Source: Pilatotrama ljubarskyi (Eukaryota; Basidiomycota; Agaricomycetes; Polyporales; Polyporaceae). From it: DNA of 64,000 bases. The notes beneath the pieces were generated by a model, which was given only the letters and a program-made list of their open reading frames with translations, was not told where the DNA came from and searched no databases. Shown in pieces: positions 19,648 through 31,629 of the stretch (the first letter of the stretch is position 1; each line of letters begins with the position of its first letter). The position numbers and the translations under genes were made by a program. Where the stretch lies: positions 3,716 to 67,715 of the forward strand of contig MU277718.1 in the NCBI GenBank assembly GCA_022385805.1. The letters are read 5' to 3'.

Positions 19648-22420
19648 ATGTCTGTTCCCCTCACTGCACCGAGCACTGCGACCGCGGTCAAGAGCTCCGA
19701 GGGTCCGCTGAAGGTTCCTCCGTTCAAACATCCCTTAGATCCCTTGACCCCTGAAGAGGTACGATCCGGATCTGCGGGCCCTTTCCATCTCGACTGATCT
19801 CGATCTCCCAGATCGTCGCAGTGTCTCATAGCGTCCGGCGGTACATTGCGGAGAAGACAGACATCAAAGCGGTTAGGTTCATTACAAGCTATCTGCTGCC
19901 GCCGCCCAAGAAAGCGGTACTCGCACATCTTGGGATTCCGCTACTGAGTGGCGAGAAGCCTGAACCTGCCACTGAAATCGTGCGCAAGGCTGAAGTTGAC
20001 GTGAGTCCACCGCTTCTCGCCGAAGCACATTCGCTAATACTGGACCAGTTCGTGGATGCTGTGGCCGGGTGAATACCGACGGTGCCTCCTTTCCCCTATG
20101 TTATTCACTCTGTGGCTAGGTCTGCCTACAATACCATTCTCTCCCTGCACGGCCAGGACTGGATCGTAGACTCCCTGGAGAGACTTCCGGAGGGCGTCCA
20201 GCCTCAGATCTCCGTAGAGGAGCTCCTGCTATGCGAGGAGATCATCAGAGCCGATGAGCGCGTCGTCAAACTCGCTGCAGATGTCGGTATGTCCTTACTG
20301 CAAGACGTCCGCGAAAGCATTGCTGAGTAGCTAGTGAAGGGGTCAAACCAGAGCAGCTGCACGCTGACGGCTGGGCAATCGGATACGATAGTCGCTTTCC
20401 CGCAAACAAGCGCATTCAGCAAGCTCTTATGTTCGCTCGGTGGGGGCGTCATGAGAACCTGTACGCGCACCCCCTTGTGAGCGTTCACTCTGTAGCACCG
20501 CGAGCAACGAAGCTGACGCTAGCCATCTAAGGACTTCATTCCCGTAGTCGACTCGGTTGCCAAGAAGGTCATACACATCGACTTTCCTCCATCTTACAAG
20601 CCGAAAGGCGAGACGTCTCTGTTCGAGAGTGCCGGAGTGTCTGTAGACATCACTGCGTCCACCACCGCGCCGCCTTCCTTGGAGGAGGATCCCATACAAG
20701 CGGCCAATCGAAAGCGCATCCCTCCCCCTCAAGAGTCTTACGACTTCCTGCCCGACCTGCTCGCACAGAAGGAAGGGTTCAAGTTCCGCGAGGACCTCAA
20801 GCCGCTGCACGTTGTGCAGCCCGATGGCGTGAGCTTCAAGGTGGACGGTCATGTGCTGGAATGGCAGAAGTGGAAGATGCACGTTGGTCAGTGCACGTCT
20901 GCTAGTCCACAGAGCCAAGGCTCATCATTGCATTCACATAGCATTCCACCACCGTGAAGGCATCGCGCTCTCTACGATCACGTACAACGACGATGGCAAC
21001 GTCAGGCCCATCTTCTACCGCCTCTCTCTTTCGGAGATGGTGGTTCCTTATGGTGCACCCGAACACCCTCATCCTCGGAAGCATGCGTTCGATGTGTATG
21101 TACATGTCTGCGTCGCATCGGTGAACGTCATTGAGTTAGTATTCCAGTGGAGAGTATGGGATGGGCACCATGGCCAATGAACTCACGCTCGGGTGCGACT
21201 GCCTAGGGCAAATCCATTACTTGGTAAGGGCCTCGCATCCTAGTTTTCGATGACTGTCCTCTGATTTTCTCCTTAGCCCGGTGCATATGTGGCACACGAT
21301 GGCACGGCCGTAGTCGTGAAGAACGTGATCTGCATTCATGAAGAGGACGCAGGCTTGCTATGGAAACATACCGACTTCCGCGTTGGCGGTCGCGCTCAGG
21401 CTGTCCGGAGCAGAAGGCTCGTGATCCAGCAAATCTGCACCCTCGCCAACTACGGTACGTCCACGCGCATCCACCGGAGTGTGACCGCGTGCTGACCGGA
21501 CATGCAGAGTACATCTTCAACTACATGTTCTATCAGGACGGCAACATCGAAGTCGAGATTCGCCTAACGGGTATCCTTCAGGTGTACGTCCAAGGTCAAG
21601 ATGAGCCGAATAGTCCCTTCGGTACCACTCTCGCCCCAGGAATCAACGCGCACTACCATCAACACATCTTCTCCGTCCGCGTTGACCCCATGGTCGACGG
21701 CCTGAACAACTCCGTCGTGGAGACCGACATCCTCCCGCTTCCGGGCGCGCCTCTCGGCTCTGCCGCAAACCACTCAGGGAACGCGTTCATCGCGCAGAGC
21801 ACGCCCATAGCTCGCGCAGCAGACGGTGCGCGCGAGTACAACTACGCGACGGACCGACGGTGGTCGATCGTGAACCCGAAGAAGGTGCACCCGTCGTCGA
21901 AGCGCAATGCAGGGTACACGATCATGAGCAAGGGCGCGGCGGCACCGCTGATGGCGCTGGATGGGAGCATTGTCGCGAAGAGGGCGCCGTTCGCGCAGAA
22001 GCCGTTGTGGGTCGTCAAAGACGTCGAGGGCCCAAAGGGCGGCCGAATGTGGCCGTCGGGCAAGTACGTCCCGCAGACGCGCGATACTCCCCCGGATGCG
22101 CTCCCCAATTGGGCCACAGGCGACGATAACCTAGTGGAGGAAGACATCCTCGTATACGTCACGATGGGTGTGTAGACGCGTCCGTTCTAGTCTGTGAGCA
22201 CTCGAGACTGATTGCTCGACTGGCAGGTATCACGCATATTCCGCGACCGGAGGACTGGCCAGTCATGCCGGTCGAGCATCTGCGCTTGGTATTCCGGCCG
22301 ACGAACTTCTTCACGCTCAATCCGAGCATGGACGTTCCTGGAGCGAACGATTCGAAGAGCATCCCAGCCTTCCCAGACTCGACGGATACGACGACGGGCG
22401 CGGCGTGTTGCACGCCCTGA
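19648..22420 (+). CDS. Copper amine oxidase (primary amine:oxygen oxidoreductase, topaquinone enzyme)
   Basis: Eleven exons join cleanly: 19648-19758, 19812-20000, 20049-20068, 20120-20286, 20340-20476, 20532-20886, 20942-21095, 21148-21223, 21277-21454, 21508-22167 and 22227-22420 (2241 nt, 746 residues). The enzyme oxidises primary amines to aldehyde, ammonia and H2O2. Catalytic Asp377 lies in AFDVGEYGMG; the topaquinone precursor is Tyr462 in TLANYEYIFN; copper ligands are His513 and His515 (HYHQHIF) and His686 ([15 protein letters not shown]). The spacings (85, 51, 171) agree with known fungal enzymes. The N-terminal N2/N3 domains have [11 protein letters not shown]. No signal peptide, so cytosolic or peroxisomal; the end (CCTP) is not a clear PTS1. 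All introns are 48-59 nt. Confidence 0.9.
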
Positions 22421-22865
22421 GCGGAGAATTGTCATCTGCGGGCGAAACTTTGCGAAATATCATTGTACAACAGGACACTTGGAACGGGACATGCATATCT
22501 TGTAAACGGAAAAATAGAGAATACTAGTCGAGTGCGGAGTCGACTCCCGCGCACAGTACGCCCATGGACGGTCGAATATCACTCAGTTCGGTGCGCCAAG
22601 GGTCGCGAGCGCTGCCTCAATCTCAGCTGCGGTGACTTCGACAACGTCGCTAGCGTCGAGGGGAAGGAGATGCTGTGGACGACGCTCCAGCACGTAACTA
22701 TCGATGTGTGGGGTCGGTCAGCTATTAAGCGCATCGAAGCGTTGGGGATGATCACATACGGTAGGGTGTCGTGGTCTTGGTGACCGCAGCAGCAGCTCGA
22801 ATAGCTATGGCGCGGGTCCAATCAGCGTGTAGTCCGCTGGGTACATACAGCGCAGAACAGAGAAC
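22421..22865. other. Convergent intergenic region
   Basis: Between the 3' ends of the amine oxidase (+) and an F-box gene (-). Nothing recognised. Confidence 0.55.
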
Positions 22866-24515
22866 TCACCTAACCCGCAACTTCACATATTCTTGCAGGT
22901 CTGCGACGAACGCGTCACGATCCACTGCCCCGTCACATGCGGAGTTCCTCAACACCAGCTGCTGAAGTGGCAGACCCTTCGAGGAGCGCTTGCGGAGGAC
23001 AGACAGGAGCGCATCTGCGACGCTGGCGTCGACGGTGATCGCGTCCAGTTCCAGAGTCCGCAAGCGTGGCGCATGTAGGACACCGCTCTCCTCCTCTTTC
23101 TCGTCCCGAAGCGCTTCAAGGAGTGGACCGTATGTGTGCATGGGTCCTCCCGGGGTGCGGAAGGTCGGACCCGCCACGATATGGTCTAAGACAGGAAACC
23201 GGGCGAAAAGCTGGTGCCACATCTTGGGGCTGATCAAGTGCAGAGATGTGTACTTGAGGCGGAAGTGCGTCAGGGGCGCAGCGTGAAAGGCGTCGAGCAC
23301 TGTCTTCCACACCGGAGGGGTGATTTCAGGATCATCCGGGGGTATCCCGGACATGCTGATATAGGCTTTGGCGTCCAGGCCCCCACAAAAGCTGACATAT
23401 AGGGCCTGATCGTCGACTACCAGCGAGACAGAAGAAGTTTCAACTATCTGGGGTAAGAACACACGCTGACGGGGCAGTTTGGCGATGATACTGATAGGCT
23501 CGGCCTGACGGGTGTCGGACCCGGGAAGAGTCGTTCGCACGTCCTTGTAGCAGGTAGAAGGAACCAGTAAACGGTCGCAGATGTATGAAACCGTCCGCAG
23601 ACTAGCGTAGAGTTGTAGCTTCGATAGTCTGGGTAAGGACAGCACGGGAGCGTCGGCCCTGAGATGGAGGTCGTCCGGGAATTCCAAATCGCGATCGCCG
23701 TCATAACGTTCCAGTTCCAAAACTTCTAGTTCTGGACATGCCAGAAGGATGTGGAAGAGCTCGGTGATAGCTGGCGGCGCCCTAAGATGAATGAGGGCCA
23801 AGGATCGCAGCGACGTGTATAGATCGGATTCCCAAGGGAAGTTGAAGCCCCACAACTTCAAGCGCTGTAGATTAGGGAGTCGTTGGCGACTGAGCGACGC
23901 GTCCGACGATGGCTTCGATGTCCAATCGCTGGGAACCGAGAGCTCGAGCCACTCGAGCGCAGGCATGCTGGAGGGAAAGCAGTGCAGAAGTTCGTCTAGA
24001 TTGGTCGCGCCGGAATACGACCCTGGTGATAGATCCAACGCGAGACGCTGTATATTGTTCGCATGAACCATGATAGACCTTAGTGTCGGCTCTGAATACT
24101 CCCAGAAGTCGATGCGGACGTCGAGCATGGCTCCGGAAGCCCGTTCAAGGAAAGCGTACAGCCAATCTTCTTGGGAAGTTGCCTGCCGGCAATGTACGAT
24201 GGATGCCCACAGAATAGGCGTTGACAGCGCGACCGAGCGCCAATAGCGGCAAACCCATGTGAGCTGCAACCAGTCTCGAGGGCGAGAGAAACTTGAATAG
24301 TGGGGCCAACCATAAAGCCATTGCACCCACTGAAAGATGGATACGAGAAGCTCAGGCGGAATACGATTGATGGGTGCTTGGAAGTTCTGCACGAGATACA
24401 TCGGTAACCATACCATGTTACCACGAGCGCGCGCACCGCTAGCTGGACTTACCCAGTGTTCCGGGGCTTTGACGTCGTCACCGGGAGGAGAGGGTGCCGT
24501 CGGAGCGCTGTGCAA
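22866..24515 (-). CDS. F-box protein (single exon, 549 aa)
   Basis: F-box near residues 48-105: INRIPPELLVSIFQWVQWL followed by WLQLTWVCRYWRSVALSTPI, the arrangement seen in the other F-box genes of the window. The remainder has leucine-rich-like strands (LQRLALDLSPGS, LEWLELSVPSD, LQRLKLWGFN, LEVLELERYDGD, LRTLELDAI). Likely an SCF adaptor with unknown target. The start ATG at 24515 leaves a 30-residue Pro-rich leader. It is only loosely similar to the copies at 13767 and 17040, so these are diverged paralogues rather than recent duplicates. Confidence 0.85.
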   Translation of the reverse strand: MHSAPTAPSPPGDDVKAPEHWVSPASGARARGNMVWLPMYLVQNFQAPINRIPPELLVSIFQWVQWLYGWPHYSSFSRPRDWLQLTWVCRYWRSVALSTPILWASIVHCRQATSQEDWLYAFLERASGAMLDVRIDFWEYSEPTLRSIMVHANNIQRLALDLSPGSYSGATNLDELLHCFPSSMPALEWLELSVPSDWTSKPSSDASLSRQRLPNLQRLKLWGFNFPWESDLYTSLRSLALIHLRAPPAITELFHILLACPELEVLELERYDGDRDLEFPDDLHLRADAPVLSLPRLSKLQLYASLRTVSYICDRLLVPSTCYKDVRTTLPGSDTRQAEPISIIAKLPRQRVFLPQIVETSSVSLVVDDQALYVSFCGGLDAKAYISMSGIPPDDPEITPPVWKTVLDAFHAAPLTHFRLKYTSLHLISPKMWHQLFARFPVLDHIVAGPTFRTPGGPMHTYGPLLEALRDEKEEESGVLHAPRLRTLELDAITVDASVADALLSVLRKRSSKGLPLQQLVLRNSACDGAVDRDAFVADLQEYVKLRVR

Positions 24516-26420
24516 ACTGCGTCAGAGATGGCTTGATAGATGCAACTTGTTTACTTTTCGACAGACTCTACCATCATACTATATCCGAGATCACGTTCTG
24601 TGCAGTGGGAAATCTGACAGTCAGAAGTGAGCGGTCAAGTGCACTGGGCGACGAGCAAACTCACTGCGACTTCCGCAACCGACGTCAGAGAAACCAAATT
24701 CCAGGCGTGATTGCAATCGGCTCAGTAGCGCCTTAAGCCTCAAACTCAGCCAACGATATCTTCGATATCGCGCTGATGATGGTGCAATGCAGACTTCAGA
24801 GTAGAGTGGCTTGCCTGAAGTCGAGGGACCGAGTGAGGGATTGAGTGATCTTTCCCACGCGGGGCAGTCTCGGAAAGGCAACTCTTGTGAGTACAGCAAA
24901 CAAGGAACTTGTGAGGGCCCATATAGCTTCGGTGATGAGCAGGCTGGGCCCGCGGATAGGAACAATGTACGCTTTCCTTGTTGTCGTGTTGTCGATGCTC
25001 TACGCTTATCACCAGAATCGTCGGGCAGCGAGGACTCCGGCCCCAGGCTTCAGGCGCGCTGTTCTACTACATAGCCTGAGTTAGGATCGCTTTGAGCTCA
25101 ACGAAGTTGTCCTCGCAACATGCTCCTCGTGCATTGGAACCCCTGCTGATCCATTGATGCAAAATACCATCAGCCGGACGTGACACTGTCTAAAGATGCA
25201 CGCGCCCCATGCTCCAAACTTCCTGCATGGCTGGCCGGAAAGCCGACGAAGTCCCTCGCCGGCAGTTACCACTGCACACTCGGGAAAGCTCGAGATGACT
25301 GAGGGGAGCGTGAGCAAATGCTTTGTTCTCCATTCAGATGCAGTCAATGATAGCGCAGGAATGCTTACAGTCGACTGCATTGGCACATTCATATGCGTAA
25401 GATAGGCGTTTGCGCGGAGAAGGTGCGGACTTCGACCGTTCCGCCATCGAAAGAACACACCCTCAGTCGAGTTCGCGCGGGCCGTTCCTGCAAGCACGTT
25501 CTTCCCGGCACAGCCATCCTGCGCCCGTTGTGGTTCCATTAGGATCGCCCGATGGAGTAGCCTCGGGAGCGTCGCCCGCGCGAGTCGTGCGCGACCGCGG
25601 GACGCGTATTCCGACTTGTAATCTCGACGACGCCGAAGCAGAAGCAGCGCGCGTCGAGACGGAGAACCCAGATGGATTGGGTAGCCTGCTATCCTCCGCC
25701 AAACGGTGTGCACCGTTGGGAAGCGGCGCGCGGCATGCGTGCTGGGCGTGTCGTCCGCGCGCGCGCCGTCTGCGGGTTTAAGTCTGGAATGTGGCCGTTT
25801 CCTTGCTGGATGGGGGCTGCGTGTGGACGTGCGCGAGTGACGGGACGCCCCTTGAGGCAGGCCGTGTACCTGCCTTCCCAGACGACACGCCCGGGGCCCG
25901 TTCCCGCGTGCAGCAGATCTGCTCGATCTGCTCGTCGCAGCTCCACCGCCGGGAAACGCGTGGGTGCGCGTGTGTGGGCGAGTGAAAGGATTGCCACATC
26001 GCGCACGACCGCCCGCCTCGCGGCGGGCGGATACGGAAGCGCCCCTGCTATACCCATACCGCGCAAGAAAGGATATGCTACAAAGCCTACAGCGAGCAGA
26101 GTCCCCATACATCCCGAACCCGATGAAATGTGTACAGCTAGATCAGAGATAGCGTAGGTATATACCACGGGTATACATGCAAACAACCGTGCCAGGACAT
26201 CGAGATGCGTCGTACTGCGACAAGACCCACTGTTCGAACACCCGTACCAAACCTGGAGACCGAAACGTTGAGAGACCGAGAAGAAAAAGAGGAGGAATGG
26301 GGAATACACAGAGGAGATCACATATGCCAGGAAGAGGAGACGACGTTTACATAGCACCTTCAGGAAACTTGACAACATATCGACAATTGGTGGAGGAGCG
26401 AATCGACTTGCAGGGTATCT
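24516..26420. other. Intergenic, GC-rich, nothing credible
   Basis: 1.9 kb between the F-box start and the end of the Med25-like gene. Long Arg-rich open frames on both strands (for example minus 25081-26112) are GC-driven artefacts without domain signal. Confidence 0.5.
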
Positions 26421-28863
26421 TCATGTCGGGTACCAGTGCCCTTGCGTGGGCACGTAGTCGGGAATCGGTGGCATGTAGCCTTGAGTTCCACCATACTGCC
26501 ACCCCGCATCCGCCTGAGACCCAGAGAGCTCGACGCCCATGTGAACGTCCGACTGGTACACAGGATAGCCGGCGGGGTCTTGCGCAGGAATCTGGTGCCC
26601 CTGGGACGAAGAGAGGGCAGGGTAGTAGAGCTGGTCGGGGGCCATCGGTTCGCTAGGCGCATACATCGGGCTCGACATCGCCGGCTGCATGGTCTGCACG
26701 ACGGAGCAGAGCGCGGGGGTCATGCTCGCCTGCAGCGCGCCGGAGCGGACGACCTCCTCCATGTCCGCGTCCGACTTGGCCACGATCTCCGGCGTGATGA
26801 TGAAAGGCTGGTCCTCAGCATTTTCTGCGGCGCCCGCGGGCGCGGTCATCGACAGCGGCGTCGCCGCCGCGCTGCTCGGTGGCGAGCTCCCGTACGTGTA
26901 GTCGCTGTACTGCCGCGACGCGTCGCTGTAGCCGGACGTGGACGTGTGGCTAGGACTCGGCGCCGAGACGGGCGACGCAGGAGAGGGCCCAACAGAGCCG
27001 TGCTGAGACCACTGTGGAGCAGCCGCGGGAGCACGTGAGTAATAGTACGTCGGCGAGGCAGCGCCCTGCGGATCCTGAGGCGGCGAGGTCGGATATGGTG
27101 CATGGGGGTCCGTCGGACGCGACGTCATGGCCGAGTGTGCAGCGTAGGCGTGGGCATGGGCGTGGGCGTCCGCGGAGCCCGCCGAGTGCGCGCCATACGG
27201 ATCTTGCGTCTCCGTCGGACCCTGCGCCGCGCCTGGGGTAGCGCGGCCTTTAGTCACAAAGTCCGGCAGGCGCGGCGTCATCGACGCGAGGCTCTGGAGC
27301 GCGGCTAGCGTGCCTGGCGACGTGACGGACGTGGGCGACGACGGCGTGGACGAGGCGAGCGGCGCGATCGGGAGCCACGGCCCCCGGCGCCGCGCGCGCC
27401 GGTCATCGGTGGTCGCGGTGCGCGCGACGAGCGAGGACGGCAGCTGGTCGGCGGAGTGCCGCCTGCTGGGCGGCGGCTGCGAATCGGAGACGAGGACGTG
27501 CTGTTCGGGTCCGTGCCCGTTGTCGAACGACGGGTAGGCGTAGATGTTGGACTGCGGCACTTCGAGCCGCGGGAGGATGGGCCGCCCCGCCATGGGCAGC
27601 TGGATGTCCGCATACGTCTTCTTGGGGGCCTTCACGCCGTAGCTCTTCTTCTTGGTGAGCCCGTGCATCTGTTGGAGGTAAGAGACTAGACCGCCGCCGC
27701 CCTCGGGAGGCGAACTGGAGGTCTCGGACCCGCGTCCTCGGCTCCGGGGCGTGGTCGGAGACGTAGACGACTTACGATGGGGCGGGGAAGCTGATGGTGG
27801 GGGCGAACCCTGCGTCGGAGGTGTGGTCGGAGAGGTCGACTTGGTCGACATTGGCGGCGGACTCGGGTTTCCATAGTGACCCGGCGGGATACCAGGCAAT
27901 ATTAACGGATCAGAGACGGCGACTGCAGGAGAAGACGATTGTTATGTGCAACGATGGCGCGCGAGGAGGGGAGGAGGAGTAGCGATGCCTACCAGAGCTG
28001 CGCACATATTGAGGCCTGCCGGAGAGGCGGATGGAGAACTTGGGAGGATCTACCAGAAACCACGCAGGAACCTCTAAGTTACTCTGACGATGGAGCTGAC
28101 GAAGCTGTATTGAGAAGCGGAGCGCTGTCAGGGCTCAAGTATGCGCACCGATCTCTTGAAGAGTTCGTGGTAGGTGCGCATCTCGGCGCCGATGTTGAGG
28201 ACGACATGGAGCCGTATGTATTGCTGATCAAGCGATGATCAGCTCAGCAGAGGCGCTTCTTTGCGAAGGCGCTGCGTCATACCTGAGCGAGGACGAGGGC
28301 AATTTCGTCCCAAGGGTCGAATCCGGACGGAGTCGCGTCGCTCATCGCGCAAGAAGTCGACGGACCGGTGGCAGCGACGAGTATGAAGTGCCGCGTGGCA
28401 TTGCCCATGGCCCTGGATTCGTCTGCGAGGATCTGCGGTGCAGAGGTGAGCAGAGCGCCAGCACCAAGAGAAAAGCGAGAGCACGTTTATTGCGTTATGT
28501 ATGACCGCCGGGGATATTTTAGTGCTGCTGCCGTGGCCGAGGATGAGGTCAGGCACGTTCCGGCAGTCTGCAGCATCCCGGAGGGCTGTGACGACTGGAG
28601 ATGAGGAGGAGGTGGTGAGCCACCGCGCTTCCATCTGAATGAAGAGGCGGGTAATGAGAAGTCAGAGGGTGAGAGGGCAGGAAACGAACCAGGACGGATG
28701 GGTCGGCGGCGCGCAGGTTCTCGAGGAGCACGGGGAGGTACGAGTCGCGAACCTCGGGCCACTTTGCCGCCATCTGGCCGGAGTCCTCGACGAGGACGAG
28801 GACGGAGACGGCGTCGCCGGGCATGGCAGGCTTGGAGAAGGAGAACGAGTGCGGAGAGGCCAT
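26421..28863 (-). CDS. Mediator complex subunit 25-like protein (VWA domain)
   Basis: Six exons fit: 28863-28690, 28634-28485, 28432-28283, 28223-28149, 28104-27993 and 27922-26421 (2163 nt, 720 residues). Residues about 15-225 are a von Willebrand A-like domain: VSVLVLVEDSGQMA, then KISPAVIHNAINILADE across the exon 2/3 junction, HFILVAATGPS, QYIRLHVVLNIGAEMRTYHE, and VPAWFLVDPPKFSIRLSG. This arrangement is that of the Med25 VWA family, the Mediator part that contacts activators. The remaining 480 residues are Ser/Pro/Gln-rich and disordered with a small basic motif (GLTKKKSYGVKAPKKTYADIQLP). Donor 1 (GTTCGT) is weak. The gene is divergent from the Whi2-like gene. Confidence 0.75.
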
Positions 28864-29927
28864 GCTGGGCGACTGCTTGAGTCGAAGAAGCCCGGGCGGG
28901 ACCTGGAGGGGAGAGAGGCGCTCGAATCAGGACAGAACGGTCCAGAGGGGCGACATGGACGGCGGATGGTGAGAACGATGATAAGGCAAACTGTATACCG
29001 TTATAGGTCCCAATGTCGGACTTTTGAATATATCTAACCAACCCAATAGTGAGCAATTTGCCTTCCCGGACGCGCTCGCTAAACCTTGCTGCCCGAAACG
29101 CGGAGCAGATCCCTGCGCGCACGATGCGAGTTCCAGCGGAACGTTTAAAGCTTCGTGGCATACGCCGCGTGCGCGACTTGCTTGCAACCGTCCCAGGCTC
29201 CCGCAGAATGGCTCGCGCTCAGGCCGTCGTCGCCGTCGTCGTCTTCGTCGACAACGCAGTGCCTTCGCCGGGTCGAGGAGAGGCAGGTGGACGTGCCGGC
29301 GGTTCAGGCGACCAGCGGCGGTCTATTATCGCCTCCCATCTGCTCTATCCTGTCAATCTGGCCTCCCGCCGCGTGCTGCCCCTTCTTGCGTCTGGCGCGG
29401 ACCGGTCCCGCGGCTGCTCTCAGTCGGCGCTGGACCCAGGCCCTGCACTTTGCAGCGGTCCACACCACCTCGCTGTTCGCGCGCGTGCAGATGGCTGTGG
29501 ACACGCCGTCGCTTTCATGTACACTCGTGCATATTCTGGGAGGATGCCAGAGGCGTGTTGTGCGGCGGACTCTCATGTTCGCCCGCCCCAAATTTCTGCG
29601 TATCAAGAACCCCGGTCAGATGGCCCTGCAGAAGCACGTTTGTGTGCCGAGAGATGAGAAGGTGTGTCCGCTTCTGGCCTTGCAACAATTTAGTGGAGAA
29701 ACAAAGCCTCGAGAAGGCCGCCGGATGTACCAGGTCTGCAGTTCTAGCTCCGCCCGAATATAATGAGGTACTTTTCGGACTTTCCCAGAATTTCCCAGGC
29801 GCGCGCCCGCGTTGTTTGCGCGGCTTTGGTCGTATTCGCCCTCGCTGCCGCCGTCGGTGTCCAGGTTGGCGGAGACCACCGCTCACGTCCACGCTCCCGC
29901 CGCTGCTCTCGCCTGCTCGACGTTAAC
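28864..29927. other. Bidirectional promoter region
   Basis: 1.06 kb between two divergent starts. Open frames crossing it (for example plus 29024-29926) are Cys/Arg-rich and unsupported. The region near 29820-29920 may be the 5' UTR of the Whi2-like gene. Confidence 0.5.
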
Positions 29928-31173
29928 ATGGCCGCTGTGAACCTCAACAACTCGCCCATCACCCAGGTCTCGCAGACTCCCGTGCAGACGAACCTCCAGC
30001 CGCAGCTCTTGACGAGGCTCCTGCTCGATCTCCGGGGCAGACGATTCTCCGTGGACCGAGAGAACATACTCAGCCTGCCCGAATCCGTCCTGCTCTGCTT
30101 GTTTCCGAACGGCCTCGTCCTAAGTCGTCAAAGCGCGGCGTTATCTGATGGAGGAGATAATGATGACTACGAGGAGCTGTATGGGGTGGACGTGCGTGAC
30201 CAGCTCCCGTCCCGATCGCGTCTCCGCGCTGACCTACGCTCTCCAACATTAGTTCGACCCTGAGTGCTTTGAATATGTCCTCTCCTTTTTCCAGCATGCA
30301 AGAGAGGAGTTCTATGGCACGCCCACTTCCCCGGGTCTCCTCGCGGCGCAGCAGCAGCTCCTCGAGGGCGGCTCTCCGACGTCCGACTTTGGGCCCTCTC
30401 CATCACAAAACCCCCTCTTGACCAAGCAGGCGATCATCGTGCTCCGAGAGGAGCTCGAGTACTTCTCCATCCCGCCGAAGAATGGCAAGGAGGCCACGGA
30501 CGCGCGCGGAATCGCCAATGACGCGCTTCTCGAACTCAAGCGGAAATGCGGCGACTATCTCCTGCACAAGCGGAACATCTTCACTGCGCTGCAGCGTAAT
30601 GTGAACAAGGAGAACAACCTGGCCGAGCAGCACCTGATTGACATGCTCTGCATGAGGTGCGTATCTCGAAACTCCGCTGTAGTGCCGAGTACCTCACGAG
30701 TCGTGCTTACCGCCTTCACTATACAGCGGGTTTGACCGCGACGACGAGTGGGGCTACCGGGCGATGGAGCCTTCGCGGTGTTGCATATCGTCCATCGCCC
30801 TCGTGCTTCTCAAGACCGGGATCGTCCACACGACCAGTCCCACGGGCGAGCGGCAGGTCACCGTGGACTACAACCAGATGGCGACCGCACAGAAACTGCT
30901 GCTCTTCTGGCGGAAACCTGCGGTACGTGATCGAGCGCCTGTCGTGCCGTGCGTGCGCGTGAGATTGACGCGCTTGCTCGTTTTGCAGCGCAAGTGCTGG
31001 TGGGACGGCATCGAGGTCGACCTCGCCGAGCCCGGCGAGCCCGAGAAAATCATCAAGCTGTGGGCGCGGAGGGTATGGACGCTTGAGCTCAGTTTGGTGA
31101 GTGCCCGCGTGGAGCGCGCCGCGAACCTCGTCTGTGCGTCGACCAGTGCTCACGTGCGATTCGACAGGTTTGA
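29928..31173 (+). CDS. Whi2-like BTB/POZ protein (Psr phosphatase activator family)
   Basis: Exons 29928-30191, 30253-30656, 30727-30922, 30989-31096 and 31168-31173 give 978 nt, 325 residues. An N-terminal BTB fold runs from LLLDLRGRRFSVDRENILSLPE through FDPECFEYVLSFFQ. Then come REELEYFSIPP, the conserved LKRKCGDYLLHKRNIF, and the C-terminal GYRAMEPSRCCISSIALVLL, KCWWDGIEVDL and RVWTLELSLV. In yeast, Whi2 works with the Psr1/Psr2 phosphatases in stress response and TORC1 control; the fungal role is by homology. The last exon would be just GTT TGA; if the last intron is retained the protein gains about 100 unrelated residues. Confidence 0.8.
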
Positions 31174-31629
31174 CGACTATGGACACACACTTTGTCTGGC
31201 AGTAGATACCCTATTATCGCAGGATGTACGATACCACATATGCCCTTGGGTCATCCTTCGTCGTTCCTTGGTGCTAGTGTACACCTCGCCCGCGGTCGAT
31301 GGTGTGCTTGATCATGCTACTGTGGTTTGGAGGCTAGTGAGCTGCTCCCCAGGCCGCGGACGCGCTCTGCTGCGAGGCAACTGTCCAGCTGCACGTTAGT
31401 TAAGCCATTACGGGCGCTCAACTCTATTGTGGGCGCTGATTGTGGGAAATACCTCTTTGTCGGACTCTGAATACCAGACTCCGACTTGATTGCCATTCCT
31501 GGCGGACGGAGAGAAGATGTTTCTTGGACCAACACTTGCAGGTGGATATCGGGCTCTCTCATGTTCATAAGGCGTCAGCTCACGAAGTGGCTCCAGGATC
31601 TCCGCCTTGAGAGCAAACCTCTTATCGCC
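31174..31629. other. Intergenic
   Basis: Between the Whi2-like gene and Lto1. The hexamer GGGCGC occurs twice near 31408-31430; no gene seen. Confidence 0.5.

Noticed and set aside
25081..26112. 343-codon open frame on the minus strand
   Set aside because: Arg/Ser/Ala-rich with no motif, overlaps open frames on the opposite strand, typical of GC-rich non-coding DNA.
29024..29926. 300-codon open frame on the plus strand upstream of the Whi2-like gene
   Set aside because: Cys/Arg/Pro-rich and overlapped by two other open frames; lies in the shared promoter region.
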